From the NCBI RefSeq assembly GCF_932294415.1, contig NC_065536.1, positions 18,039,974-18,103,973 on the forward strand: a stretch of 64,000 nucleotides of DNA. Direction: 5' to 3'. Shown piece by piece: positions 1 to 12,109 of the stretch; positions within the stretch are counted from its first letter, which is position 1, and each line of letters starts with the position of its first letter. Origin of the DNA: Quercus robur. Taxonomy: Eukaryota; Streptophyta; Magnoliopsida; Fagales; Fagaceae. The notes under the pieces were generated by a model, which was given only the letters and a program-made list of their open reading frames with translations, was not told where the DNA came from and did not search any database. The position numbers and the translations under genes are program-made.

Positions 1-16
1 GTAGCCTTGAAATTAA

Positions 17-17
<1 letters not shown>

Positions 18-43
<26 letters not shown>
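18..43. repeat. (GA)n microsatellite
   Basis: This is an uninterrupted GA dinucleotide run. The matching run in copy B (about 44791-44806) is shorter, so the locus is length-variable between the two copies. Confidence 0.9.
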
Positions 44-47
<4 letters not shown>

Positions 48-762
48 CAAAGAAGTAAAATAATGCATGTACACTATAAGGCTAAAAAAAAAAAAAAAAA
101 AAATTACATGATTGCAAGCTTATTTTCTAGGAGATGTGGGAGTTATATGATGTAACTCTTTAAGTGACAGTCACTTTTAAACTTATGTGATGAATAATTT
201 AGAAATTGTAATTGATTACTATTTACATATCACCTCACATGTATCTCATGTTGTTACTAGTTGCACACACTTCACAAATTATTTTTTGCTAAACTTAGTA
301 CATGAAATTGTGTGTGAATTTGGTTTGGCCATCCAAGATTATGTTTTCTATGGTGATTGATTCAAAATATGTTAAAGGATGGGCAAAAATTATGTTTTTG
401 ATGATTAAAAACCTTGTTTTGAAGTTCTGGGTTGAAAACTCATGTTTTTGAAAAACATTTAAACTCATTCTCAGGCATTTCATTCATGAAATTCCTTGGT
501 TTGAGTAGTTTCTGCACAATCTTCTGCAGTTTTTCTAAAAATTCAAATTTCTAGAATTTCGGTCGATCGAAAATCCCTTGATTTTTAATGCTCTCGGCTT
601 GACTTGATTGGTATTCGATCGATGCTCGACTGATCGAAATTGGAAAATTTTCAGCTTTTAGATTTTTGACCAAAATTTTTCATGAATCATTTGTGTTTAG
701 GATTCACATGCATTGCATTTTTTTTTTTTTTTTTTATCCATCTTGCATTTTTGCAGTCATAT

Positions 763-765
<3 letters not shown>

Positions 766-794
<29 letters not shown>

Positions 795-862
795 CACACA
801 TAACATGCACACACTTTGCTTTTTTTTTTTTTCACACATAACATGCACACACTTTGCTAAAT
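766..862. repeat. T-tract plus 26-bp tandem duplication, copy A only
   Basis: A poly-T run followed by a ~26-bp block (CACACATAACATGC and following bases) occurs twice in a row here. It occurs once in copy B near 45549. It is a simple post-duplication slippage or duplication event and accounts for about 38 bp of the offset change. Confidence 0.85.
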
Positions 863-1269
863 TGGGTGCTCAACTTGATTTAAAAATTGATTTATTAATT
901 TTTGAGCCCTTTGTACATTTTAATATATGCTATTTTTCTTGATATGTGAAATGCTGAAAACTGAGGAAAATTCTTTTTTTTAGATATGATGGATAATAAT
1001 TTTTCAAATATTTTCTCTACTTGATTTGAGTTCAAAAGACCATCTGTTTTTGGGTCACATAGTGTCAAGCTTGCATATATTGAAAGAGAAAATATTTGTA
1101 TTCATGTGTAACCTCAATTTATTTATTTATTTATTTTTGTTTGGTTTGTGTCTCTTTATTTTCCCCACCTCTTGAATTTTCCCCAAAACTGTTTTTCCCA
1201 AAACATGTTTTGTTTTTCCGATTTTTATAGGGCGAGAAACTTGTTTTTAACCTTTGTTCTTCATAGAGA

Positions 1270-3005
1270 AGTTGTTGCTCTTCACAGGGGGAGTTGCCTA
1301 AGGAGTATGCTCACTTTTTTTCTGCAATCAGGGCTCGAAGTTAATCATTCATATGAAAAAATTTTGATTGAAAATGCCAAAGGAAATTTGCATTCCAAGG
1401 CAATGTATGCCTCATCAAACCAGAATGTGAATCATTCATAGGCACAAATGTGTCTGAATTCAGAAGGAAATCAAGGTCGAGCAAGAAATTCACATAACCG
1501 TGGTGGAGGAGGAAGGTTCATATAGGTAATGCCTCTCTTAGCACTAAATACCATAATTTCCAACTTAGAAATGTGTTACGTGTGCCTAGTATTGCTTCTA
1601 ATCTACTCTCAGTTCACAAATTATGCTTGTGTAACAATTGTCATTTTGATGCTATAAATTCCAATGTCAGGACATTCTGATAGGAAAATATTCTACGAGG
1701 GTTTGAGTGAAAATGGAGTCTATCCAATATACTCAAAACCCAAAGCATCAACTGCATCTTCATCACCTTCACATTTCAATACATGTCCTGGTTCATCTGC
1801 CCAATCAAAGAATCAAAATCAGTAACTTTGTGTAAATTCTGTAAATAGGTTTCTTTCCAAAAAGTGGATGCCATGGCATCACAGACTAAAACACCCTAGT
1901 GATAAAGTTCTTGCTCTGGCAGTTCATTTTCTTTCAAAATCATGTACTGCAAATAACTCTGATGTGCATTGTAGACACTGCCTTTGCTAAATCTGATTTT
2001 TCAGTCTTCTAAACCTTTAGAATTAATCCACTGATGTATGTGGTCCAGCTCCAACACAATTATCAATAGTTTTAAATACTATCTTGCACTTGTTGATGAT
2101 TTCACCAAGTTTACTTGGATTTTCTTGTTGAAATTGAAATCTGATTTCCTATTTACTTTCAAACATTTTACAGGAACCATTGAAAATCTTATTGATCATA
2201 TAATCAAAATTCTTAGATCTGAATTGTGGGGGTGAATTCACTTCTAATGCCTTTAATGATTTTTTCTCTAATCATTGTATTACTCACCAATTATCATGCC
2301 CTCACACACCCCCAACAAAATGGAGTGGCTGAAAGGAAACATAGGCATCTTGTTGTGTGTGCTTTGACCATGCTTTCTCACTCAAATTTACCTACCACTT
2401 ATTGGTCATATGCTATTTCTACTGTTGTGCATCTGATAAATTGACTACCCACTCCTTTACTTCATAATCTTTCACCTTGGGAGCTCCTCTTTAAGGCCAA
2501 ACCAGATTTATTACACTTGAAAGTTTTTGGGTGTACTTGTTTTCCTCTTCTTAAGCCTTATAATACCCATAAATTTCGACCTCACACTTCTCCTTGTGTA
2601 TTTTTAGGTTACCCTCCCACTCAAAAGGTTACAGATGTCTTTTATTGCACTCTTGTTCTCAATCAATTCTTCAGCCCTTTACTCAATCTAATTCCACTGC
2701 ACAATCCTCTTCTACTCTACCTGTACTGAAACCTTCACCTCTACCTTCAGTTCCACTAGTTTCTGCAGAAACTAGGTCCCAGCATGCCTATCCTTCTCCA
2801 CCAGCCACTTCTACACCAGATATTTCCCAACCAGAACCTTCTCATACTACATCCTTATCAGGCACAAACAAACATCCTACAGTAACTTCATTACTATACC
2901 ACATAACCCCCCTCATATAAAATTGCAGCCCAATTCCCACACTGGTTTGCACCTGTGAATGAAGAATATGATGCCTGTATAACATGGCCTAAGCAATTAT
3001 CTTCT
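1270..3005 (+). pseudogene. Ty1/copia polyprotein relic (gag end to integrase)
   Basis: Translating across frames gives the copia order. A Gly/Arg-rich gag tail lies near 1470-1530. A GAG-pre-integrase block with WHHRLKHPSDKVLAL lies near 1880-1920. The integrase core begins with YYLALVDDFTKFTWIFLL near 2070. It is followed by HPQQNGVAERKHRHLV near 2305-2350 and by the LKVFGCTCFPLLKPY and FLGYP region near 2515-2620. After a Ser/Pro-rich linker it stops at what resembles the start of the reverse transcriptase domain (NEEYDAC near 2960). Reverse transcriptase and RNase H are absent. Several frameshifts and in-frame stops break the frame, so it cannot encode a working enzyme. The same relic, with the same breaks, lies in copy B, so it was dead before the duplication. 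It sits just downstream of the 3' end of the receptor kinase gene. Confidence 0.88.
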
Positions 3006-3224
3006 TGCATTCACGCGTTTTAGCATATATTTGCATAAAATTTAACTTTCTTAATATGGGGGACTGATAAAGAAAATAGAATTGATAAAATTTGACATAT
3101 GATCAAATTAACTGGCCATTAAAGAGATCCTCATATCAATTTGCAGTTCTAATCATAAGAACTTATAGCTTCAAACAGCTTGGGAAACAAACATAAATAC
3201 ACAAAATAGATTTAATGCAATGCT

Positions 3225-6200
3225 TCATCCACTAGAACATCTTTTAATCTCTTGCAACTTCGATAAGGCTTCTCTCATAGTAAAACGTTCTTTCAATGAA
3301 TCAGCAGCACAAGACAGTCCAACTCTCACCATAGAAGCCACGCACTCTTCACCTCTGAAAGCAATGTTGTTTTTGTTCTTGCTGCTGCTATCATCACCAG
3401 AAGAATAATTAGCACTGCTGTTTTGCAAAAAAGATTCATTATCCTTGAAAAGCTTTGGATCAGCAATATCCAAGATTTTACTCTCATGCACTTCGGAGAT
3501 GAACTTGTTTATGCTTAAACCTTCCTGGAAAATCCCATCTGTGGGCTTCTTGGCAATGATCATCTCAAGCAGCAGTATCCCAAAACTATAGACATCCCCG
3601 CTGGTTGAAGCCTTTCCACCCAAGCCATACTCTACAACAGAATTTCAGGATATTAGGATCAAGTATTTCCAACCAGAAATGATAAAAGCTTGAGGAAAAA
3701 ATGTGGAAACATAGGGTGTTAATTTTTAAAATTTAAATGTAGCAAGCGAGGTAGAGTAGAACATTGTTTGAACTGTGAATGTAATCACTAAACCCTTTTA
3801 AGTTTCATAAAGTAAGATCCACAACATACCTGGAGCAATATAACCAATTGAGCCTTTTAGTCCGATTGTGCTACTCCCAGTCTGTGATGAATCATGAGAG
3901 AGAAACCTTGCTAACCCAAAATCTCCTACATGAGCAGTCATATCTTCATCTAAAAGCACATTTCCAGGTTTCAAGTCGCAATGGACTACAGGTGGGTCAC
4001 AATCATGATGTAGGTAATCTAACGCAGAAGCTACATCAATAGCAATATTCAGTCTCTGGGTCAAGGTCAGAGTTGATCCACACTCAACATCCTCTGGGTA
4101 CAACCACTTATCCAAGTTACCATTAGACATGAATTCCATAGCTAAAGCCTTGAATTCAGCTCCTGTGTGATCAATGCTGGAGCAAGAAGTGAAGACCTTA
4201 ACAAGGTTCCGATGCCGGATGTTTCTGAGAGCTTCACATTCTGTGACAAAACTCTTGGAAGCTTTGCTTTGTGTCAAGTCAAGAACCTTGACTGCAACTG
4301 TGGTGTGGATTCCACTTTCACCAGTACTGAAAACAGCTCTATATACAGACCCAAAAGCTCCTCTCCCTATCAAATTTTTTGTGTCAAACCCGTTTGTTGC
4401 AAGCTGGATTTCAGAGTAAGATAGCCTTGGCGGTAAACCCTTCAGTTCAGATGATGAACTTTGATTGTTTATTGTCTTTCTCTTCTTTTTGGTGATCACT
4501 GCACATACTAAACACAATGCACACACAAGCACAATGAAAGAAGAGGTTGGAATAATGACTTTGAGCACTAAATCTGAGTTCGATTTTGTTTTTGTCACAC
4601 AAGTAGTGACTCTTAGCTTTTCTGCAGTCTCATGGTCAAATACGCAGAGCTGTTTGTTTCCCTGTAGAGAATCCCAGCTGATGTTGGCAAAGACACCATT
4701 TTTCGGTACTTCTCCTTCCAAGCTATTGAAAGACAAATTTAACATCTGCAAAGCATTGAGGTTCTCCAATTCTGTCGGGATTAGGCCAGAGAGATTGTTG
4801 GAAGAAAGATCCAAGCTCTCCAGTGCTGCTAGATTTTCCAGTGACTTTGGTATTGAGCCAGTTATCCTGTTTCTTGCAATGTTGAGATATTGCAAAATTG
4901 AGTATCTCTCGGTTATTGCAGGAATATTTCCGGATAGCTGGTTTCCAGAAATGTCCATGAATTCAAGCTGTCTCAAATGGCCAAATTCATCGGGCAGAAA
5001 ACCGCTTAAGCTGTTATTTGCCAACAGCAAAAATTTTAGCTGGGGAAGCTCAAAAATTTGCTTTGGAATGCTGCCACTGAGGGCTGTCCTTCGTAGAACA
5101 AGCATCTCTAATCGCTGGCATGTTGCTATACTCATAGGAATTCTACCAGATAACCGGTTGTTTGCCATGTCTAGCTCATATAGCCACGTAAGATTGCTAA
5201 AGATATCCGGAATTTCTCCAGAGAACAAGTTGCCAGAAACCATAAGTCTTTCTAGTTTCTGAAGTTTTCCAATTGAGTTTGGTATTTTGCCTTCGAAAAA
5301 ATTTTTCTCAATTGATAAGGACACAAGGTTTTGGTACTTTTCCAATCTTTGAGGGAAGCTACCGGTCAGGAAATTATCATAAACACAAAAATGTTGGAGA
5401 TTGACCGAGAGATTTGCGACAGAAGGGGGAAGTTCACCAGCTAATTGGTTAGAATTCAGAAGGATTTTGCTTAGCAGGGTACAGTTTGTAAGGGAGTCAA
5501 ATACTTGGAAATTCAGTTTTGTTGTAGAAGATAAACTGTTCGCACCAAGGAGTAACTGGACAAGATGTTTCAAGTTACCAAGTAAAGGAATATGCCCAGT
5601 GAAATTATTTGAGGAGAGATCAAGGTGTTCAATATATGAAGCATTGGATAAAGAACTTGGTATTGGTCCTTCCAGATGATTGCTGGCCAAGCGGAGATCC
5701 CTTATTTTGGGAAGGGTAAGGCCTATATTGGAGGGAAGCTTTCCAACTAGCCTGTTTAGTGTGAGAGATAAGAACTTCAGGGAGGAAATGTTGAAAATTG
5801 AAAAGGGAATCTCACCACTTAATTGATTCTCCGAGAGTTGAAGAGTGACAAGATTATTGAGACGACCCAACTCATTTGGAATTTCGCCATATATCTGAGT
5901 TCTTGACATGTTGAGAACGGTAAGAGTGGAGAGATTGCCAAAAGTAGAGGGAATTGCACCAGTAAGATTGTTCATGGACGCGTCAAGAACTTTCAGTCTA
6001 TGAAGTCGGCCTAGTTCACGAGGAAGATGACCAGTAAGTTTGTTGTTCCGAAACATTATAGTTTCAAGCCTACGACAATGAGATAGACTGATAGGGATCG
6101 TGCCATTAATTATGTTCCCCACGAGAATTATATGCTGAAGGCTAGTAAGATGGCCAAGCTCAGAAGGAATTTGACCAAAAAAGGAGTTGTTTGAAAGGTC

Positions 6201-6509
6201 TAGAGTTTTGAGGGAAGTGAGGTTGGAGAGCTGAGGGGGAATAATACCAAAGAGTCCCAGACTGCTAAGGTGCAGTGATTGGACTTTTGTTGTACTGCTG
6301 GTGCAGTTGACCCCAAACCAAGTACAGTGAGAATAACTTATATTCCACCCAGACAGAGCATTTTGGGGATCAGACACCAAGGATTTGAAAGATAAGAGTA
6401 CTTCTGTTTCAGTGCCAGAGTCAATACCCCCTACCTTTCTCGCACTATAGCAAGCGAAAATTTGAAAAAAGAGGATGAAAAGCATTAAGGAGAAATGAAA
6501 ATGCCTCAT
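3225..6509 (-). CDS. LRR receptor-like Ser/Thr kinase, subfamily XII, copy A
   Basis: Two exons (6509-3830 and 3631-3225) join to a 1028-aa receptor kinase. The intron has donor CAG|GTATGT and acceptor TTGTAG, and falls inside GYIAP-EYG, a usual intron site in this subfamily. In order: a hydrophobic signal peptide (about 1-22); an LRR N-terminal cap with Cys62 and Cys69; some twenty plant-type 24-residue LRRs (LxxNxLSGxIP) to about 600; a transmembrane helix (about 646-670) with a basic stop-transfer; and a kinase domain. Kinase motifs are the glycine loop from Gly715 (GRGAFGSVY), Lys741 (VAVK), HCDLKPGNV with Cys844 before Asp845 (a non-RD kinase), and DFG at 863-865. Non-RD kinases of subfamily XII (FLS2, EFR, Xa21 and relatives) are plasma-membrane immune receptors for microbial patterns. 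The ligand here is unknown. All catalytic residues are present. The start is the first Met, right before the signal peptide. No disruption is seen. Confidence in the family is high. Confidence 0.97.
3632..3829 (-). other. Intron of LRR receptor kinase gene, copy A
   Basis: This 198-bp phase-1 intron interrupts the kinase domain. Reading through the donor adds ten residues that do not belong (GMLWILLYET) and then a stop. Splicing restores GYIAPEYGLGGKAS, the expected activation-segment sequence. Confidence 0.95.
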
Positions 6510-8750
6510 TGTTTTTCAATGTATGTATTAATTGGAGAATGCAGCAAATTAATGAAGTATGCTGCAATCACCAGTTGTAATGGTTTGATGTTTTGAGCCC
6601 ACCCGGATTGTGTTCTTATAATGTTTGCTGGAACATTGGTCTGGTGACAGAAGTCACTTTCCTCCTAATTGGGAATTGGACTATGGCTTTTTCCTCCTAA
6701 TTGTACAGAACTTGAATTTGAAAATATCAGCCTGCGTGCATTTCACTGCAAAAAGTTGAGGAGACAATTCTTGACTGAGGTTTGATAAAAAACAAATTTT
6801 GATAAAAATGACCAGGTCATCATAAGTTTCCTAGACGCTGCATATCAATGAAGATTGAAGATACAGACAGATATAGCTTCTTTAGTATGGCACCAGGAAG
6901 ACCATTCTTTATAAACGTTTGTAGAAAATTCAACATGAAGGAATATAGATGCATACATGTGATCCTACGACAACAGGTCCATGATAATTATTCTTTGTTA
7001 TCAGGCTAAAGACGTAAATTAGTTTTTCATGTATGAGAATTTTGAATGTAAATCTTTTTTTCAAGAAAAAAAAAAAAAAAAATGTACTAATTGAGCTACT
7101 TGGAGTATTGGACCCATATAGTGTGTACAAATTATATTATCATAAATAGGACCGTCATGCCATTGTCTGGAAACTTGGTTAAAAAGATTGCTACTGCAAT
7201 GAGGTCAGTAATTGGTACTCTTGATGCTAAAAATAGCTTTTAGTTTTTTCCATTTCTAAAAATTATCTCCGACTCAATTTCAGAGACTAAAACAGGCTTG
7301 CTATGTTGATAAAGTTTACAAAATAATATTATTTCAATACTGGTTTTCTTCTATAGGAGCAACTAATTTTAATTTTTAGATTCACGTAAGGTTTAGATAT
7401 TGCTTTCACTCACATCCAGTTTCAGCCTTAATTAATTACTACATATGACCAAGTCCACTAAAAAACGGTAGCAAGGTGAACAGAATTCTTACCAAAGCCA
7501 TATTAGCACATGTAGCCGAATGGCTCCAAACTGCCCACGAGGTTCGATAAAAATCATTTGATTTAACAGAAACACCCAAGTCATCATAAGTTTTCAACAC
7601 GCTGCTAGACCATGCCTGGTGGGCCTAACATAATTTGAGGCCTAGAGTGAAAAATTCATGAGGAGTATTTCATATAGATAATTAAATATCATAGTTGAAG
7701 CATAAATTTAAACAAAAAGAGCTAAAAATATATTATTTTTTAAAGAAGAAGCTTACTTTTAACTTGGATACATGACTATGCATGGTTAATTAAAGTTGTA
7801 CTCTAAATTTTAATTTTATATCTTCTTTTTAAGTGGAAGAGATAAATAGATACTATTTGCTATGTGACTTTGTAGGTGATTAATTAGTTTACAAAAATTA
7901 AAGTCTCAACCTATTAGGGGAGATTAGTCATCATTGATGATCTAACATATTTACAACATTTTTTTTTTTTTTGAAACATTTTAGGATTCCAATTGGGTTA
8001 AATTTCTATTAGTCTCTTATTTTGGAAACCTTGTTAGATAAGAAAAAGAGAAATACTGAAGATACTATAAAATGTTCAAAATATAATGTGATAATGACTA
8101 TTATTGATGAACTTCAACAACCTAATTAATGAGTGTTTGAATTTCTTCTTTAGGTAATCGGTAACATGTCAGTTTGTAAGCGTATAGTAAAATTTGTGGT
8201 ATCTTTAACATCATTCATTTTTTTTTTTTTTTAAAGTGTTCAATCATTTAAAATTTGTTATATTCTTATAAAATTTTGGGTCTTTTATGATGGGGGATGG
8301 GCTTTTTTTTCCTAGAGAATTTTGTTGTTGTTGTTGTGAGGTCTTAGGGCTAGGTCTTGGACCGCAAATATAAACAAAAATATAAGCATTTTTATGACTA
8401 AAAATGATTGTCTTGTAATCACAATATAAACAAAAATAGTAAGCACAAGTACAACCACTTTATTAAAAAGCTTATTGGTTATTAATCTTATGAACACTTG
8501 CATTGTATCAAGAATTAAATTTTCTATACTAATTAATTATTTTGCAATAACAAATTATTAGTTGACATGTTCTGTTAAAGATGCTAAGATCGATAGATGC
8601 AAAAGCAGAAGTAAGAAAATAAATAATAAAAGAACACACGAGAATTATGTGGTTTAGTTTGATAGCCTATGTCCATGTAAGAAGCTCTTAAGGACTACAT
8701 CTTTACTATATGAGTGAAGTACAATTTCTGTCTTACAATGAACCCTAGAC
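6510..8750. other. Upstream region of the receptor kinase, no gene seen
   Basis: This stretch lies 5' of the minus-strand kinase gene and so includes its promoter. I see no convincing TATA box close to the start codon. It holds A/T tracts, short degenerate direct repeats (for example ACCAGGTCATCATAAG near 6810 and a similar block near 7570), and no open frame with domain support. Confidence 0.6.
7300..7615. repeat. Diverged direct repeat, first copy (pairs with 10175-10440)
   Basis: The block around GGTTTTCTTCTATAGGAGCAA, continuing through ACCAAGTCCAC, AATTCTTACCAAAGCCA and a CATCATAAG motif, recurs in the same order about 2.87 kb downstream at 10175-10440 with many substitutions and small indels. 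It marks an old local duplication inside the larger recent one. Both blocks are non-coding. Confidence 0.75.
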
Positions 8751-10170
8751 TAATCACAATTAATTAATTGGCTTAATTGTAGTTCAAGTAGTATTTTTAA
8801 CTTGTACACCAAACATGATTAAACTTAAGCCAAAACTATTGGGTTAATATACCTCTAATATGTTCAATGACTACCCTTACTCTTTTTCGTTGTGATACCA
8901 TCAAATCTCTCAATAAAAAGTTGATTGTATGTTTTATTATTATTAAAAAAAAAAAAAAAAGAGGTTGAATGTATGTTTTAGATGATTTATAATAACGCCA
9001 GTTCATGGCTCTCTTTAGAATATGCACTGGCACACATATTTAAATTTTTGAATGCAATCCATTTGAAACTTTTAGCATCAAACATTGTTCTTTTTTTTTT
9101 TGGACAAACATTGTTTTAGTACATGAAAATTCAACTATAATTTTAATGTTGGGTTTCAGGGATGTAAGTACAATAATATCTCTCGTATCACCCACCTAAT
9201 ATTTTTCATACATTTCTTATGTGGCAATAATCGATCACTAACATTCTCAATCTGGTCTTGAACGGTATGTCATAGATATATATAACATTCCCAAAGAAAA
9301 AATTAGCCGCATTTAATTACAAAAATTTACTTAATCGTTGACTTGTATTAGCTATCATGAATACCATAGAAAGTAGAAAATGTTATGTTTAGAATTGAGT
9401 GTAACAGTGAAATATAATTTACTGTATATGCATGTATCATGTGTGTGCATACACAAAACTTATAAAGTAGAACACAAAAATTAGTATAGATGATTTGTTT
9501 TCCATTTGTAATGATTAGTTTTCTCTAGCCAATCATCTTGGTCTACTACCCTTTCAACCATGTTGCTAAGACTTTTTGTAACAGGCTTTCTGATGCCCAA
9601 CAGTGCCGTTGGCCGCACGCCCTAAGACAATGGAATTGAGTCACGATCAACAAAGTTGCTTCAAAGAAAGTAGATAATTTGTCTTTAATTGCTTTTTTAC
9701 ACAACTTTGAACCATTCTGGGCTGTACATGCATGCAACGAAAGTAACATATTTCTCCTTTGCGCTGCGTTACAAAGATCAAACCCTAACGTTTCCTTTGG
9801 GATAATTGGGAGGTGCAGTGACAAAGCTAAAAGCTTTGGAGTATGTGGAATTTAGTGTTGGAGCTAATAATCACAGAAAAGTCTTTCAAGTGAGTGAAGG
9901 GTTGGAGCTGATATGACAAGTCTTTCAAGTGATGAGCGAAGGGTTGGGGATCAGGTCAATGACCAAAAATATATTGACACTAAAAGCACGGCTTCTAACG
10001 TAAAAAGAACTGATGGAACAATATCATAACATAATAAAAAAATAGTGAAAATTGAAAATATTATGAAGGTATTTATGAAATAATTTTTTCAATAATTGTA
10101 CAGTACTGAGAACTATTTGACCACTTAATTTAACAATTTCTTACCTGAGATGTGAGATAATAATCTATTA
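8750..10170. repeat. Old repeated block of the locus, member in copy A
   Basis: Segments of this block recur with clear divergence in the spacer: 8760-9330 matches 26640-27215 and 30780-31114 plus 39852-40110, and 9540-10170 matches about 41000-41600. Shared landmarks include AGCATCAAACATTGTT, GCAATAATCGATCACTAAC and AAGCTAAAAGCTTTGGAGTATG. There is no supported coding region. The open frame at 9546-9824 is not kept in the spacer paralogue. Confidence 0.75.
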
Positions 10171-10174
10171 ATTA

Positions 10175-10440
10175 TGGATAAAATTTATAAAATAATATTA
10201 ATTCGATGTTGGTTTTCTTCTACAGGAGCAATTTGCCAGATCTCATCACGTATGATTTACTACATTGGACCAAGTCCACGGAAAAGGGTATAGCAGGGTG
10301 ATCAAAATTCTTACCAAAGCCACATCTCACATGCACGTAGCCAAAAATGCCCCATCGAGGTTTGATTAAAATTATTTGATTTCAGAGAAACAACCAAATC
10401 ACCGTAACTCGTAACTTTCCAACAAGCTGCAAGATTATGC
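10175..10440. repeat. Diverged direct repeat, second copy (pairs with 7300-7615)
   Basis: This is the downstream partner of 7300-7615 and shares GGTTTTCTTCTACAGGAGCAA-like, ACCAAGTCCAC and ATTCTTACCAAAGCCA landmarks in the same order. It lies between the receptor kinase and the peptide gene. Confidence 0.75.
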
Positions 10441-11309
10441 TCAAGAGTAATGTTGGTGTCACATAAAATGACATAACTTATGCCATTTTAATTATTTTAA
10501 TTAAAATAATTAAAACGATTTGATTTCTATTTATTTAAAATTTATGTGGTTAATACCTTCTGATATTTCTCTTGCGAAAATATATTTAGGGTTCAAATCT
10601 CATTCTCTCGTTGTAATTAAGTATAAAATTATAGATAAATCTATATACTAACGTTAATATTGTACGAGATTAAGATTTAATTAGAAAATTCTTAATTGAT
10701 CAAAGAAAATTTTCAATGTTGCAATAAGCAGTAAAAAGAAAAAGAAAAAAAAAAAGAAAAAAAGCTCTAATACCAAGTAAAAGTAGAAAGTAGTGTAGAG
10801 AGATAAATTAAGTGGAAATAAGAGAAAGATTGTCAAAAAAAAAAAAAAAAAAAAAGAATTGAGTTACAAGAAATTTTACTATGTTCAATCAAATAAAACT
10901 ACGTAACCCTCGCATGTATCAAAAAAAAAAAACCTACACAAACCCCACGTTTTCCTTTTATTTTTCTTTTTCATTTTCTATTCTTTTCATGTTTGTGACT
11001 AGTGGGGAGATGTTTTTAAAATGTGCAACATTCCAATATCGTGCTACAAAAATAAAAAGAAAAAAAAAATCATTATTCGCAATTCTATTAACTTAACCAT
11101 CTTGTCAAACGTGTATCTTACTCACCAAATCTAATGAATATTTCTTGGATTGACATGTTCTTTAGCATGTGAGTATATGACCCAGATTGGACGTAATATA
11201 TGTGGCAATTTTCGAGGTATTCCACTTGAAATGAACTAGGAACGTTCGTACGTTATCTAAATTCTTTTTCTTTTCACTTTTCTCTGTTGACAAGTCTACA
11301 ACTTTTTGG

Positions 11310-11318
11310 TATAAATAA
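11310..11318 (+). promoter_or_regulatory. TATA box of the small peptide gene, copy A
   Basis: TATAAATAA lies 106 bp before the ATG at 11424. That leaves room for a 5' leader of roughly 75-80 nt if transcription starts about 30 bp downstream of the box. The pyrimidine-rich leader and the A-rich context before the ATG fit a plant pol II transcript. Confidence 0.65.
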
Positions 11319-11423
11319 TTATCTTCATCTACAAATTGCTCCATTCTGCTTCCAAAATATTCTTGAGCTTGTTCTCCCTTCATCTTCTAATATCACAATC
11401 TCACAACCAAAAAGGGGGGAAAA

Positions 11424-12109
11424 ATGGTCTTCTCTAGTTCGTTCAAATTGCTGGCCATGGCTCTTGTTTTAGCAGTCATGTTGCTCATGTCCTCTAAGAT
11501 AGTTGAAGCAACACCAAATTTCAAACTCGGTTTGTAGAAAGACTACTTTGATTGTTTTAATTTCTGTTTTGTTAAAATTTTTCTTCTTCTAGCATCTAAG
11601 ATTGTTCTCTTTGATTCCTTTTTCTTTTCTCTCTAGCTAGTGAATCTTCAACCACCACCCCCCTCCCCCTCTCCCACACCCCAGGTTGGTCTAGCGATTT
11701 CTAAGGACCCACAAGATCTTTGAGGTCCCGGATTCAAAACTCCTAACTAGCATCCATAATACTTCTTCTAAATCTAAATCTAAGGGGTTGATCTAATGAG
11801 TGCTAATGGCCCGTAAGATTTATGAGGTCCAGGAATTAATCGAAACTCAGCATCTTTGGGTCCACGCAAGGGATTTCCATCTGTAATATATAATTGTTTG
11901 TGTGTGAAATGAGAGACTAAATGCTCGAAAAGCTCTGAATACCTATATTAGAAATTAAAAAAATATTTAAAAAATTGTTAAATTTGATTGTGTGTGGTTT
12001 CATTGTTGCAGGGCGAAGGGCTCTTGATAATGTACCACCATATTGGGGTCGCTACCCAGTGCCGCCCGAAATTCCAAGAAGTGGAGGCCACCACACTCCC
12101 TCACCATAA
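11424..12109 (+). CDS. Small secreted peptide precursor (67 aa), copy A
   Basis: I recognise no family. Exon 1 (11424-11529) encodes a clear signal peptide: MVFSSSFKLL, then a Leu/Ala/Val/Met-rich core ending near MSSKIVEA. A phase-1 intron (11530-12011, donor CG|GTTTGT, acceptor GTTGCAG) joins exon 2 (12012-12109). The predicted mature part is about 36 residues, begins near TPNFKLGRR and ends GGHHTPSP at TAA. It is Pro-, Gly-, Arg- and His-rich, lacks cysteine and has a dibasic RR. That makeup resembles processed plant signalling peptides, but I match it to none (CLE, CEP, PSK, RGF, IDA). Another frame of exon 2 stays open to 12251 and is Cys-rich (CQGGCK, ICYCQ), so an alternative splice could give a different, cysteine-rich product. 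The gene has a TATA box upstream and AATAAA-type signals after 12310. It appears identical in copy B. Confidence 0.55.
11680..11880 (+). repeat. Degenerate tRNA-SINE-like sequence in the peptide-gene intron
   Basis: The intron contains GGTTGGTCTAGCGA followed about 40 bp later by GGTCCCGGATTCAAAACTC, resembling box A and box B of a tRNA-derived SINE. A weaker echo (GGTTGATCTAATGAG, then GAGGTCCAGGAATTAATCG) follows at about 11790-11850. No poly-A tail or target duplication could be assigned, so this is tentative. Confidence 0.35.

Noticed and set aside
4167..4424. Small plus-strand frames inside the kinase exon
   Set aside because: They are antisense shadows of the kinase domain coding strand.
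4465..5262. 265-aa open frame on the plus strand (and its twin at 49186-49983)
   Set aside because: It is antisense to the LRR-encoding exon. The periodic leucine codons keep the opposite strand open, and there is no domain or promoter support.
9546..9824. 92-aa minus-strand open frame (twin at 54267-54545)
   Set aside because: The frame is disrupted by small indels in the spacer paralogue at about 41020-41270, no motif is recognised, and the region behaves as a non-coding repeat.
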